Source of the DNA: Nocardia arthritidis
GTDB taxonomy: Bacteria > Actinomycetota > Actinomycetes > Mycobacteriales > Mycobacteriaceae
Assembly (NCBI RefSeq): GCF_011801145.1
Contig: NZ_CP046172.1
Coordinates: forward strand, 7,626,001 to 7,690,000
Direction: 5' to 3'
Length of the DNA stretch: 64,000 nucleotides
The first letter of the stretch is position 1; the number at the start of each line of letters is the position of its first letter. Position numbers and translations under genes: made by a program. Below the pieces are notes generated by a model. The model made no database searches, had not been told where the DNA came from, and saw only the letters and a list, made by a program, of their open reading frames with translations. Below, in pieces: positions 54,175-62,375 of this stretch.

Positions 54175-54225
54175 TTGGCGACATTACGTCGCCAATGCGC
54201 TAAGATAGCGACAGATCGTCGCCAA
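54175..54225. promoter_or_regulatory. Twin palindromic operators around the TetR promoter
   Basis: Operator 1 (54175-54195) has arms TTGGCGAC and GTCGCCAA with a 5-bp spacer. Operator 2 (54205-54225) has arms ATAGCGAC and GTCGCCAA with a 5-bp spacer. Centres are 30 bp apart. A -10 box TAAGAT (54201-54206) lies between and overlaps operator 2, so bound TetR would block transcription. Confidence 0.8.
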
Positions 54226-54238
54226 CGACGGGAGCGAG

Positions 54239-54856
54239 ATGCCGAAGATCGACGCACCGACCATCGCCGAGCATCGCGCGAATCAGGAGAACGCCCTACT
54301 CGCGGCGGCCCGCGCACTGCTGCTTTCCGAAGGGCCGCACGGGGTTACCCCCGCCGCGGTCGGTGCGGCCGCCGGGCTCGCCCGCAGCAGCGTCTACAAA
54401 TATTTCCGCTCCGGCGACGAGATCTTGACGAGAATCGTCGCCGACTCCTTCGCCGAGTGGGGCGCGCAGGTGCGCGATACCGTCGAACGGGCGGAGACGG
54501 CGGCGGGCCGGATCGAGGCATATGTCCGAACGACTTTGGCGCTGGCCGCGGCGGGTGACCATCGCATCGCCGTGCTCGGCGGCGGACTGCCCCGCGACGA
54601 GGAGAGCCGCGCCCAACTCGCGAACGCCCACCACGATTTGGCCGCCCCCCTGCGCTCGGCCCTCACCGAACTCGGCGTCTCCGACCCCGAACTCACCGCC
54701 ATGCTCATCGACGGCGCCCTCGCCCGCGCCATCGACCTGCTCGACGCCGGCCACCCGTCCGCCGAAATCGTTCCGAAGACAGTCGGTTTCATCCAACGCG
54801 CGGTCGGCATCACACATCACCGCCACCGCCCCCGCCCGCGCACCCATAAAGAATAA
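54239..54856 (+). CDS. TetR-family repressor
   Basis: 205-residue TetR/AcrR protein. The N-terminal three-helix DNA-binding domain is about 12-60 (ALLAAARALLLSEGPHGVTP, AAGLARSSVYKYFRSGDEIL). The ligand domain is about 80-190, with a His/Arg-rich tail. GGAG lies 4 bp upstream of ATG 54239. It is followed by an ABM monooxygenase gene after 15 bp, so the pair is probably an operon repressed by its own product at the twin operators (54175-54225). Confidence 0.93.
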   Translation: MPKIDAPTIAEHRANQENALLAAARALLLSEGPHGVTPAAVGAAAGLARSSVYKYFRSGDEILTRIVADSFAEWGAQVRDTVERAETAAGRIEAYVRTTLALAAAGDHRIAVLGGGLPRDEESRAQLANAHHDLAAPLRSALTELGVSDPELTAMLIDGALARAIDLLDAGHPSAEIVPKTVGFIQRAVGITHHRHRPRPRTHKE

Positions 54857-54871
54857 GGAACGACCCACACG

Positions 54872-55189
54872 ATGTTCACGGTCATCAACGAGCTCACCGT
54901 CGCACCGGAGAATCGGGACACCTTCGAACGCAACTTCACCGCCAGCCTGCGCGGCACCCTCCCCGGTGTCCCCGGCCTGCGCGTCGCCCGTCTACTCGCC
55001 CCACAGGAACCGGACCGGCCTTACCTGTCCATCCTCGAATTCATCGACGAGCCCGCGTATTCCGCCTACCGTGCCTCCGCCGCCTTCCACGCCGCACACG
55101 CCTGGCCCGACCACGCCCCCATCGACGGCGCCCGCGTCACCACCTACCGCACTACGGCCACTGTCACCGAATCCCACAGCGCCGACTGA
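54872..55189 (+). CDS. Antibiotic biosynthesis monooxygenase (ABM)-domain protein
   Basis: 105-residue dimeric ferredoxin-like ABM fold: MFTVINELTVAPENRDTFER, then FTASLRGTLPGVPGLRVARL and LEFIDEPAYSAYRASAAF. The family includes heme-degrading IsdG/HmoB and quinol monooxygenases; no heme or quinone ligand residues can be confirmed here. Coupling to a TetR repressor 15 bp upstream suggests it is induced by a small toxic compound, for example a quinone. Confidence 0.83.
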   Translation: MFTVINELTVAPENRDTFERNFTASLRGTLPGVPGLRVARLLAPQEPDRPYLSILEFIDEPAYSAYRASAAFHAAHAWPDHAPIDGARVTTYRTTATVTESHSAD

Positions 55190-55191
55190 GC

Positions 55192-55389
55192 TTACAGCGA
55201 GCGGAAGCGGCACCGGGGCCGTCGCATGCGGCACGCGATCACGACCAGGAGCGCGGCCGCTTCAGGTTTCAGAACTCGAGCAGGTCGCCCCGGATCGAAG
55301 CTCACCTGGATCGGAACATCGGCATCGATTTCGGCGGTGAACGTCGCACCCTCGCCCACAACAGGTTCCGCGCGGTGCCCATCCGACAT
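55192..55389 (-). CDS. Possible small protein, unsupported
   Basis: 65-codon frame with genome-like third-position GC (MSDGHRAEPVVGEGATFTAE, then DADVPIQVSFDPGR and a basic hydrophobic end LLVVIACRMRRPRC). ATG at 55389 has no Shine-Dalgarno. It fills most of the gap between the ABM gene and leuB but no family is recognised; it may be a spurious frame. Confidence 0.3.
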   Translation of the reverse strand: MSDGHRAEPVVGEGATFTAEIDADVPIQVSFDPGRPARVLKPEAAALLVVIACRMRRPRCRFRSL

Positions 55390-55492
55390 GCGCAAAGCTG
55401 CTTACACATGCTATCGGAGTCGGCACTGGCTACACCGAGAACGTCCGGGTCTGGGGCCTGCGTGCCGGATCGGTACGCAGGCCCGACTCGTA

Positions 55493-56500
55493 CTAGAGGA
55501 CGGCGGCGATGCGGGCGCCGATTTCGGAGGTGGACGACGGGCCGGTGCGGGTGGCGAGGTCCTTGGCTACCGCGGATTCGATGCGGGCGGCGGCCTCGGT
55601 GTTGCCGAGGTGGTTGAGCAGCAGGGCCACCGAGAGGATCGCGGCGGTGGGGTCGGCCTTGGCCTGGCCCGCGATATCGGGTGCGCTGCCGTGCACCGGC
55701 TCGAACATGCTCGGGTTGACGCCGGAGGCATCGATATTGCCGCTGGCGGCGAGGCCGATGCCGCCGCTCACCGCGGCCGCCAGGTCGGTGATGATGTCGC
55801 CGAACAGATTGTCGGTGACGATGACGTCGAACCGGCCGGGATCGGTGACCATGTGGATGGTCGCGGCGTCGATGTGCTGGTAAGCCGTTGTGACATCCGG
55901 GAATTCGGCCCCAACCTCGTCGACGGTGCGCTGCCACAGCGAACCGGCGAAGGTGAGCACGTTGGTCTTGTGCACCAGGGTGAGGTGCTTGCGGCGGGCC
56001 TGCGCCTTGGCGAAGGCGTAGCGCACCACCCGCTCGATGCCGAACCGGGTATTGGTGCTGACCTCGGTGGCCACCTCGTGCGGGGTCTCCACCCGGATCG
56101 CACCGCCGGTTCCGGTGTACGGGCCCTCGGTGCCCTCGCGCACCACCACGAAATCGATATCCGGATTGCCGGACAGCGGGCTGGTCACTCCGGGAAACAG
56201 TTTGGACGGCCGCAGGTTCACGTGGTGGTCCAGCGCGAAACGGGTGCGCAGCAGCAGGCCGCGCTCGAGCACGCCGCTCGGCACCGACGGATCGCCGATC
56301 GCGCCGAGCAGGATCGCATCGTGCTGCTTCAGCTCGGGCAGCACCGAATCGGGCAGGATCTCACCGGTGCGGTGGTAGCGCTTGGCGCCCAGGTCGTATT
56401 CGGTCTTCTCGACACCGGGTACCACCGCGTCGAGCACCCCGAGCGCCTCCGCGATGACCTCCGGGCCGATTCCGTCGCCGGGGATGACTGCAAGCTTCAT
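55493..56500 (-). CDS. leuB: 3-isopropylmalate dehydrogenase
   Basis: 335-residue NAD-dependent decarboxylating dehydrogenase, third step of leucine synthesis. Visible: [40 protein letters not shown] (about 92-111), substrate Arg/Lys/Tyr regions [12 protein letters not shown] and [11 protein letters not shown], and the metal site [16 protein letters not shown] (about 229-244). NAD specificity residues are in [19 protein letters not shown]. It is on the minus strand, 210 bp after serA, and leucine genes leuCD are 8 kb away. Confidence 0.97.
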   Translation of the reverse strand: MKLAVIPGDGIGPEVIAEALGVLDAVVPGVEKTEYDLGAKRYHRTGEILPDSVLPELKQHDAILLGAIGDPSVPSGVLERGLLLRTRFALDHHVNLRPSKLFPGVTSPLSGNPDIDFVVVREGTEGPYTGTGGAIRVETPHEVATEVSTNTRFGIERVVRYAFAKAQARRKHLTLVHKTNVLTFAGSLWQRTVDEVGAEFPDVTTAYQHIDAATIHMVTDPGRFDVIVTDNLFGDIITDLAAAVSGGIGLAASGNIDASGVNPSMFEPVHGSAPDIAGQAKADPTAAILSVALLLNHLGNTEAAARIESAVAKDLATRTGPSSTSEIGARIAAVL

Positions 56501-56709
56501 GGCACAGGGCTCCGTTCAGTTTCACTGGCCGCGGATCGCCGATTCGGCTTCCGAGCGGCCGGACCGCAAGCACCGCAACATTAACCGGTGCCCGCTCCGA
56601 CCTGGCCACCAGGGCGACCAGCTCCCACATCATGGGATGGACGGCCCACTTGCCGATACGACTCGCGCGGAGCCCGACCGCTCGCCGGACTCCGCGCGGG
56701 CCTAAGAGA

Positions 56710-58308
56710 TCAGGAGAGGTCGACCAGCACCACCTTGGCCGCGCCGACCGCATCGGCGATGGCGGCCTGCACATCGGCGGGCACCTCACGGTTCACCCGC
56801 AGGATCACCGTGGCGCCCTGCTTGTCGACGTCCTGGCTGAGCTGCGCGGCCAGGATGTCGATCTCGGATTCGCCGAGCTTGGTGGCGATCCGACCGAGCG
56901 CGCCCGGCTTGTCCGAGTAGTTCAGCACGCCCAGGTTCAGGCCCTCGGCCCGCATGTCGTAGTTGCGGCCGTTGATGTTGACGATCTTCTGCACCTGCTG
57001 CGGCTCGGTCAGCGTGCCGGCCACATTCAGGGTGCGGCCGTCGCCGAACACCGCGCGCAGGTCGACCAGGCTGCGGTGGCTCGGGCTCTCGGTGATCGTG
57101 GTGACCTGCGCGGTGATACCGCGATCCCGGGCCAGCGTCGGCGCGTTGACGAAGGTGACCTGATCTTCCACCAGCGCCGAGAAGATGCCGCGCAGCGCCG
57201 AAAGTTCCAGCACCGCAACGTCTTGCGCAGCCAGCTCACCGCGCACCTGCACCTCGATGCTCACCGGCAGCTCGTTGGACACCGCACCGAGCAGGGCGCC
57301 CTGCTTGCGCACGATGTCGAGCCACGGCGCGACATCCTCGTTCACCGCGCCGCCGGTGACGTTCACCGCACCGGGCACGAATTCACCTGCCAGCGCGAGC
57401 AATACGGACTTCGCGACATCGGTGCCCGCCCGGTCCTGTGCCTCCGCGGTGGACGCGCCGAGGTGCGGGGTGACGACGACCTGCGGCAGCTCGAACAGCG
57501 GGCTGTCGGTGCACGGCTCGGTCTCGAAGACGTCGATGCCCGCGGCCCGGACGTGACCCGACTTGATCGCATCGGCCAGCGCGGACTCGTCGATCAGGCC
57601 GCCACGCGCGGCGTTGACGATGATGACGCCCGGCTTGGTGAGCGCCAGCTTCTCCTTGCTGAGCAGGCCCTTGGTCTCGGGGGTCTTGGGCAGGTGCACC
57701 GAAATGAAGTCGGCGCGCTGCAGCACCTCGTCCAGGCTCAGCAGTTCGATGCCGAGCTGGGCGGCGCGCGCGGGCGAGACGTAGGGGTCGTACGCGACGA
57801 TCTTGGTTTCGAAGGCGGCCAGGCGCGCGGCGAACAGCTGGCCGATGCGGCCGAGGCCGATCACGCCGACGGTCTTGCCGAAGATCTCGACACCGTTGAA
57901 CTTGCTGCGCTGCCAGGTGTGTTCGCGCAGGGTGGCGTCGGCGGCCGGGATCTGGCGGGCGGCCGCGAGCAGCAGCGTGACGGCGTGCTCGGCCGCGGTG
58001 TGGATATTCGAGGTCGGCGCGTTGACCACCATGACGCCGCGCTCGGTGGCCGCCGGCACGTCGACATTGTCGAGGCCGACGCCGGCGCGCGCGACGATCT
58101 TCAGGTTCTTGCCCGCCTCCAGGACCTCGGCGTCCACCGTGGTCGCCGAGCGCACCAGCAGTGCGTCGGCCTCGGGGACAGCGGCGAGCAGCGCCGGGCG
58201 GTCGGGCCCGTCGACCCACCGAACCTCGACACCGTCACCGAGCGCGTCGACGGTCGACTGGGCGAGCTTGTCGGCGATCAGAACAACAGGACGACCTGCT
58301 TGGCTCAC
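56710..58308 (-). CDS. serA: D-3-phosphoglycerate dehydrogenase
   Basis: 532-residue long-form SerA, first step of serine synthesis. The substrate domain (about 1-110) is followed by the NAD-binding Rossmann domain with VGVIGLGRIGQLFA (about 150) and the catalytic Arg, Glu and His (NAARGGLIDESAL; HLGAST at about 283). An intervening ASB domain is at about 320-455. The C-terminal ACT domain is at about 456-532 (DKPGALGRIATKLGESEIDI) and allows feedback by serine. GTG at 58308 has AGGAG upstream and is chosen over the longer open frame. Confidence 0.97.
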   Translation of the reverse strand: MSQAGRPVVLIADKLAQSTVDALGDGVEVRWVDGPDRPALLAAVPEADALLVRSATTVDAEVLEAGKNLKIVARAGVGLDNVDVPAATERGVMVVNAPTSNIHTAAEHAVTLLLAAARQIPAADATLREHTWQRSKFNGVEIFGKTVGVIGLGRIGQLFAARLAAFETKIVAYDPYVSPARAAQLGIELLSLDEVLQRADFISVHLPKTPETKGLLSKEKLALTKPGVIIVNAARGGLIDESALADAIKSGHVRAAGIDVFETEPCTDSPLFELPQVVVTPHLGASTAEAQDRAGTDVAKSVLLALAGEFVPGAVNVTGGAVNEDVAPWLDIVRKQGALLGAVSNELPVSIEVQVRGELAAQDVAVLELSALRGIFSALVEDQVTFVNAPTLARDRGITAQVTTITESPSHRSLVDLRAVFGDGRTLNVAGTLTEPQQVQKIVNINGRNYDMRAEGLNLGVLNYSDKPGALGRIATKLGESEIDILAAQLSQDVDKQGATVILRVNREVPADVQAAIADAVGAAKVVLVDLS

Positions 58309-58432
58309 TGTGCGGTACTCCTGGGGAAATGGGGTCGGCAATTACCGCCGCCCAGCTTAGTTGGCCCGTTTTCATCGTCGTTTCCGCCCTGGTTGGCGGC
58401 CGTCGTCAATTTCAAGGGTTCGCAAAAATATG

Positions 58433-58448
58433 ATGACCGGTCTATAGT
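58433..58448 (+). promoter_or_regulatory. TetR promoter with LmrA-type operator
   Basis: GACCGGTC (58435-58442) inside ATGACCGGTCTA, a form of the TAGACCRGTCTA operator known for LmrA/YxaF repressors. TATAGT (58443-58448) is a -10 box 8 nt before ATG 58457, so the operator overlaps it. No ribosome site is seen; the mRNA may be leaderless. Confidence 0.7.
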
Positions 58449-58456
58449 TTCGAGCC

Positions 58457-59017
58457 ATGGGAGCGAAGGGCGACGAGACGCGGGGCAAACTGATCCAGGC
58501 CACCCGCGCACTCGTCGAGGAACAGGGCTACTACGGCGCCGGACTCAACCGCATCATCGAAACCAGCGGTGCGCCACGCGGATCCGTCTACTTCCACTTC
58601 CCCGGCGGCAAGGACGAACTCGTCGCCGAGGCGATCAAACTGTCCGGCACCGAGATCGCGACGCTCATCGATTCCGTCCCGCTGGCCGATGCCGCCGACG
58701 CGGCGGAGAAGCTGCTCACCGCATTCGGCGACCGGCTGGCCGCATCCGGCTGGCGCAGCGGCTGCCCGGTGGCGACCGTCGCGCTGGAGGTTTCCGCCGA
58801 CAACGACGCCATCCAGGCGGAATGCGCTGCCGCGTATACGGCTTGGGAGCAGGCCCTCCGAATCCGGTTGCGCGGCGCGGGGCGCGCCGATGCCGACGAC
58901 CTCGCCGCATCGATCCTGGCGCTGATCGAGGGCGCACTGCTGCTGGCCCGGTCGCGGCGCAGCAGGGAGCCGCTGGAGCGGGTGGCCCGAACCATTCGAA
59001 CCCTTATCGGTAACTGA
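58457..59017 (+). CDS. TetR-family repressor, LmrA/YxaF type
   Basis: 186-residue TetR protein. DNA-binding domain about 8-55 (GKLIQATRALVEEQGYYGAG, then SGAPRGSVYFHFPGGKDELV). The ligand domain contains the LmrA/YxaF-like SGCPVATVALEVSADNDAIQ (about 98-117). A 12-bp operator of the LmrA type overlaps its own promoter, and another matching site precedes the next gene (59065-59076), so it likely represses itself and the fusion protein. Confidence 0.92.
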   Translation: MGAKGDETRGKLIQATRALVEEQGYYGAGLNRIIETSGAPRGSVYFHFPGGKDELVAEAIKLSGTEIATLIDSVPLADAADAAEKLLTAFGDRLAASGWRSGCPVATVALEVSADNDAIQAECAAAYTAWEQALRIRLRGAGRADADDLAASILALIEGALLLARSRRSREPLERVARTIRTLIGN

Positions 59018-59049
59018 ACCAATTGCCTTGCCAGGCAAGGTTTTTCGCA

Positions 59050-59076
59050 GGTCTATAAAATATGTAGACCAGTCCA
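59050..59076 (+). promoter_or_regulatory. Operator of the fusion-protein gene, partner of the TetR site
   Basis: TAGACCAGTCCA (59065-59076) resembles the TetR-promoter site ATGACCGGTCTA; both are preceded by ATATG. It also forms an inverted repeat GGTCTA/TAGACC with 59050-59055. AGGAGAT follows just before the ATG at 59090. Confidence 0.7.
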
Positions 59077-59089
59077 TTTAGGAGATGGG

Positions 59090-60796
59090 ATGTCCGATAG
59101 CATCGTCTTCGGAGCCGCCGGATTCATCGGGCGCGCCGTTGTCGCCGAGCTGCTCACCAAAGGTCACGCGGTAATCGCCGCCCTGCGGCCAGGAACGCAG
59201 CGACGGCTCGTCGAATACCTCGAAGCACGCGACGTGCCGCGCGACGAATTGACCATTACCCCTTGCGATATCGTCGCGCCGGACCTCGGTCTGCCGGACG
59301 GGCTCGACATCGGCGGCATCCGCGACGTATATAACTGCGCCGCCCGCTACGCCTTCGGGCTGGCGCACGACGACGCCCATGCGGTCAACGTCACCGGTGC
59401 GGTGAACGTACTGGATTGGGCCGCAGGGCTATCCGGACTGCGGCGGGTGGTCCACATCACCGGATATCGCGCCGCGAGCGAGGCCCAGCCGACCACCGGC
59501 CCGCTGGGAGCGTACGAGTCGACGAAGCTGGCGGCCGACCCCCTGGTGCGCGAAACCGCCGCACGGCACGGCATTCCGCTGACGGTCGCGAATCCGAGCG
59601 CCGTGCTCGGGCCCGGTCAGTACATCGGGCTGACCGATACGGTCGAGCGCCTGTGGAACGGTAAGTTGCCCGCGTTGCCGGGCAGCCGCGAAACCTTTGT
59701 TCCGGTAGTGGATCTCGACTACTTGGCCGCATTCCTGACCGCGCTACCCGAACAGCACGGCACCGCAGGACAGTCGTATACCGTGCTGGACCCGGCGACT
59801 CCCGTTCTGCCCGAAGTGATTCGGCTGCTCGCGGAGCATATGGGGGTGCGGGTACCGCGGTTCTCGGTGCCCGTCTCGGTGCTCGAACGGCTGCCGAGGG
59901 CGCTGACGGGCGCCGATCCGGAACAGTTTCCATTCCTCGTCGAGGATCGGTACGACACGAGCGCGGCCGATGCCGTCGCGGACCGCGCCGGACTCGTCAT
60001 GCCGCCGGTCGAATCCGTCCTGCGCACATGGGCGGATCACCTGGTGGCCGGTCGATTCGGCACCGTAACGGCCGAACCGGACGCGGGATTCGCCGATGGC
60101 GTCTGGCTGTCCGGCGCCAGGGAACTGCCGGAATATGTACTGCTACACGGAATTCCGCTGGACGGCAGCTCGTGGCTGCCGGTCCGGGACGCACTCGGCG
60201 CGCCGAGTCTGGCCGCGGATCTGCCCGGCCTCGGCCGGTCCGCGCCAGGACGGATCGAAGAATTGCTGCCCCGGCTCATGCGGTCCATACGGAGCGAGCC
60301 GGTACTGGTCGGATATTCGCTCGGCTGCGGGCCGGTGCTCGAATACGCCGCGGCGCACCCGGATCGGGTGTCCGGGGTGGTGCTGATATCTCCCGCGTTC
60401 CTGCAGAAACCGCCGAGCCCGCTGCTGCGCTCGCCGTTGACGGAACTGGCTTTGCGCCGAATGTCGGCCGCCACCTTGGCAACTCGGCTCGGCGTGCCCG
60501 AAAGCGATGCGGTGGCGAGCGCATCGGCCAACCTGCGGCGGGCCGGTGTCGCGCGCCGGACCGCGGCGGCATTGCGGGCGGCATCGGCCGAATCGCGCCG
60601 AAAGGAGTTGCGCGCCTTACTGGAGCGCGTCCGGGTTCCGGTGCGGATCGTCATCGGCGCCGATGACCCACTGGTGGCGCCGGTGTCGCGGCCGACAACG
60701 ATTGTCGCCGGTGGCGGGCACTATCCGCAGTTGACGCATCCGGAAGCGGTCGCGGGTGCGATAGGCGCTGTCCGAGCCGAGGTGAGCCGCACGTAG
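59090..60796 (+). CDS. NAD-dependent epimerase/dehydratase fused to an alpha/beta hydrolase
   Basis: 568-residue two-domain protein. The N-terminal extended SDR domain (about 1-320) has the Rossmann motif GAAGFIGRAVV (8-18) and an active-site YESTK (about 144-148, Tyr-x-x-x-Lys). The C-terminal alpha/beta hydrolase (about 335-568) has HGIPLDGSSW (oxyanion region), nucleophile GYSLGCGP (about 407-414), acid in GADDPLVAP (about 523) and His in GGGHYPQLTHP (about 543). Both catalytic sets are complete, so it is probably a bifunctional enzyme on a shared substrate. AGGAGAT lies just before ATG 59090. It is controlled by the TetR above it. Confidence 0.85.
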   Translation: MSDSIVFGAAGFIGRAVVAELLTKGHAVIAALRPGTQRRLVEYLEARDVPRDELTITPCDIVAPDLGLPDGLDIGGIRDVYNCAARYAFGLAHDDAHAVNVTGAVNVLDWAAGLSGLRRVVHITGYRAASEAQPTTGPLGAYESTKLAADPLVRETAARHGIPLTVANPSAVLGPGQYIGLTDTVERLWNGKLPALPGSRETFVPVVDLDYLAAFLTALPEQHGTAGQSYTVLDPATPVLPEVIRLLAEHMGVRVPRFSVPVSVLERLPRALTGADPEQFPFLVEDRYDTSAADAVADRAGLVMPPVESVLRTWADHLVAGRFGTVTAEPDAGFADGVWLSGARELPEYVLLHGIPLDGSSWLPVRDALGAPSLAADLPGLGRSAPGRIEELLPRLMRSIRSEPVLVGYSLGCGPVLEYAAAHPDRVSGVVLISPAFLQKPPSPLLRSPLTELALRRMSAATLATRLGVPESDAVASASANLRRAGVARRTAAALRAASAESRRKELRALLERVRVPVRIVIGADDPLVAPVSRPTTIVAGGGHYPQLTHPEAVAGAIGAVRAEVSRT

Positions 60797-60811
60797 TCTC
60801 CGGAGACGACT

Positions 60812-60852
60812 AAGGCCGACCTCCCGCGCCGCGCGCACCGGAGGTCGGCCTT
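60812..60852 (+). terminator. Terminator after the fusion-protein gene
   Basis: Perfect 13-bp stem AAGGCCGACCTCC (60812-60824) / GGAGGTCGGCCTT (60840-60852) ending in TTT, 16 bp after the stop. It also faces the end of the leftward small-peptide gene. Confidence 0.85.
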
Positions 60853-60884
60853 TAGCCGAATTCAATCGACCATCACGTCGGTGA

Positions 60885-61001
60885 TCAGCGACCGAAGGAT
60901 CCCGTCCACAGGGTGTCGATGATGCCGTGGAACGCGGCGCCGAAGGTGTTCAGGAAACCGTTCAGAGCGGCGCTACCGGTGTCGATGATAACGGGGATCA
61001 T
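60885..61001 (-). CDS. 38-residue peptide of unknown function
   Basis: Peptide MIPVIIDTGSAALNGFLN followed by TFGAAFHGIIDTLW and a short polar end. It is rich in Ile, Leu, Phe, Ala and Gly, with charged residues spaced so that an amphipathic helix is possible. The ATG at 61001 has GAAGAGG 6-9 bp upstream, which argues for real translation. It could act at the membrane or be secreted without a signal peptide; no family is recognised. Confidence 0.5.
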   Translation of the reverse strand: MIPVIIDTGSAALNGFLNTFGAAFHGIIDTLWTGSFGR

Positions 61002-61393
61002 TGAAATACCTCTTCGTTGGAACAACAACCCAGTTGAACTGGCTGACACATGACACATCGGGCCGTCCACAAATACGGTTACAAAATTTCCCCGGATAGT
61101 GACGCAGACTACATTCGGCCGCTCGATGTGACATGGTCAACCGTCCAGAAGCGTTTGAACTGCGAAAATAGCTTCTCACCAGCACAAACGACGCGAATTC
61201 GGACGATAATTTTCCTAGCTAACGAACAATTATGAGAATCCGATAAGACACGCCATTACGCGGTCGAAAAACTAACCGCGCACGATCGATTCATGCCCAT
61301 GGAACTGATGGCATCCGGCGGGATACGGCCGGAAAACCCCTACCCGGGAAACGAGCCCGAGGCCAATCACGATCAGATCTCGATGGTGGGTGA
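61002..61393. other. A/T-richer intergenic region, no gene seen
   Basis: 392 bp with clearly lower GC than its surroundings. It contains the peptide-gene leader and a CCAGTT-G-AACTGG palindrome (61031-61043), and then only short, unbiased open frames up to the LysR stop at 61394. Confidence 0.5.
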
Positions 61394-62278
61394 TCAGCCC
61401 AGCTCGCCGAGCACGTCCGCGAACGCGCGCACCCGCGCCGTCTCGCGACTGCGATGCCAGCACAGCCCGAGCACCGAATCGTCCAACCCGTCGACCGGCA
61501 CGAAGGACACCGACGGCCGGGCCCGGTTCTCGCTGGTCGGCTTGCACAACAGCATGGCCCCGCGCTCGGTGGCCACCAGCGCCAACCCCTCCTCCAGCGT
61601 GCGCACCGCGGGCCCGGCCGGAATCGCCCGACCGCCCGGGGTGCTGCTCGGCGCATGAGCATCGCGCCAGTACTGCGGAGCGGGGCCGCGAAACCCGATC
61701 AACCGCTCCTCGGCGAGTTCCTCCGCATGGATACTGTCCCGGCACGCCAGCCGATGCCGAGCCGAAACGGCAAGCTGCTGAGTCTGTTTCGCGAACACAT
61801 GGCCGAGCACCAGATCCGGCTCGCGGATCGGCGTCAGGATGAGCGCGACATCGACCTCGTCGCGGTAGAGCGGGCCGAACGGATCGGCGAGCGGAATCTC
61901 CCTGAGATCGATGGCACAGTCGGGGTATCGCCGCTGGAAGTGCTCGATCGCCGCCATCAGGCCCAGATCGGTGCTGCCCTGAAATCCGATGCGCAGCAGG
62001 CCGTGCACACCGCGCGCCGCATTGCACGCCCGGTCGAGGGTGTGGCCCAATGCCTGATAGGCGGGCCGCAGCTCGGCGGCGAATTCGGCGCCCAGCGGGG
62101 TGAGGCTCACCCGGCGGCTGGTGCGATCAACCAACCGGCCACCGATCCTTCGCTCCAACGACCGCAGCAGCTGACTCACCCGCCCCTGTGAGATATACAA
62201 CCTCTCACCCGCGCGCCCGAAGTGCAGTTCCTCGGCCAGCACCAAAAAGGCTTCCAGTTCACGCACTTCGAGCCCCAT
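61394..62278 (-). CDS. LysR-family transcriptional regulator
   Basis: 294-residue LTTR. The N-terminal winged helix-turn-helix is about 1-60 (LEVRELEAFLVLAEELHFGR, SQGRVSQLLRSLERRIGG). The effector domain is about 90-290 (LLRIGFQGSTDLGLMAAIEH, VDVALILTPIREPDLVLGHV). It is divergent from an MFS exporter gene 97 bp away and probably controls it. The ATG is at 62278. Confidence 0.93.
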   Translation of the reverse strand: MGLEVRELEAFLVLAEELHFGRAGERLYISQGRVSQLLRSLERRIGGRLVDRTSRRVSLTPLGAEFAAELRPAYQALGHTLDRACNAARGVHGLLRIGFQGSTDLGLMAAIEHFQRRYPDCAIDLREIPLADPFGPLYRDEVDVALILTPIREPDLVLGHVFAKQTQQLAVSARHRLACRDSIHAEELAEERLIGFRGPAPQYWRDAHAPSSTPGGRAIPAGPAVRTLEEGLALVATERGAMLLCKPTSENRARPSVSFVPVDGLDDSVLGLCWHRSRETARVRAFADVLGELG

Positions 62279-62320
62279 CGGCGTCCGCTCCCTCCATCGA
62301 TCAATAAGCCCGGCTCATAG

Positions 62321-62344
62321 AACAATCCGCGAATCGTCATTGTT
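62321..62344. promoter_or_regulatory. Candidate LysR box between LysR and MFS genes
   Basis: AACAAT (62321-62326) is mirrored by ATTGTT (62339-62344) with a 12-bp spacer, a T-n-A-like arrangement typical for LTTR sites, lying 43 bp before LysR and 32 bp before MFS. Confidence 0.6.
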
Positions 62345-62375
62345 TCCGCCTGGCAGGATCCGTTGGCTGGAGCCC

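Noticed and set aside
56632..59013. A 793-codon open frame opposite serA and running into the TetR gene
   Set aside because: Antisense/out-of-frame shadow of well-supported genes.
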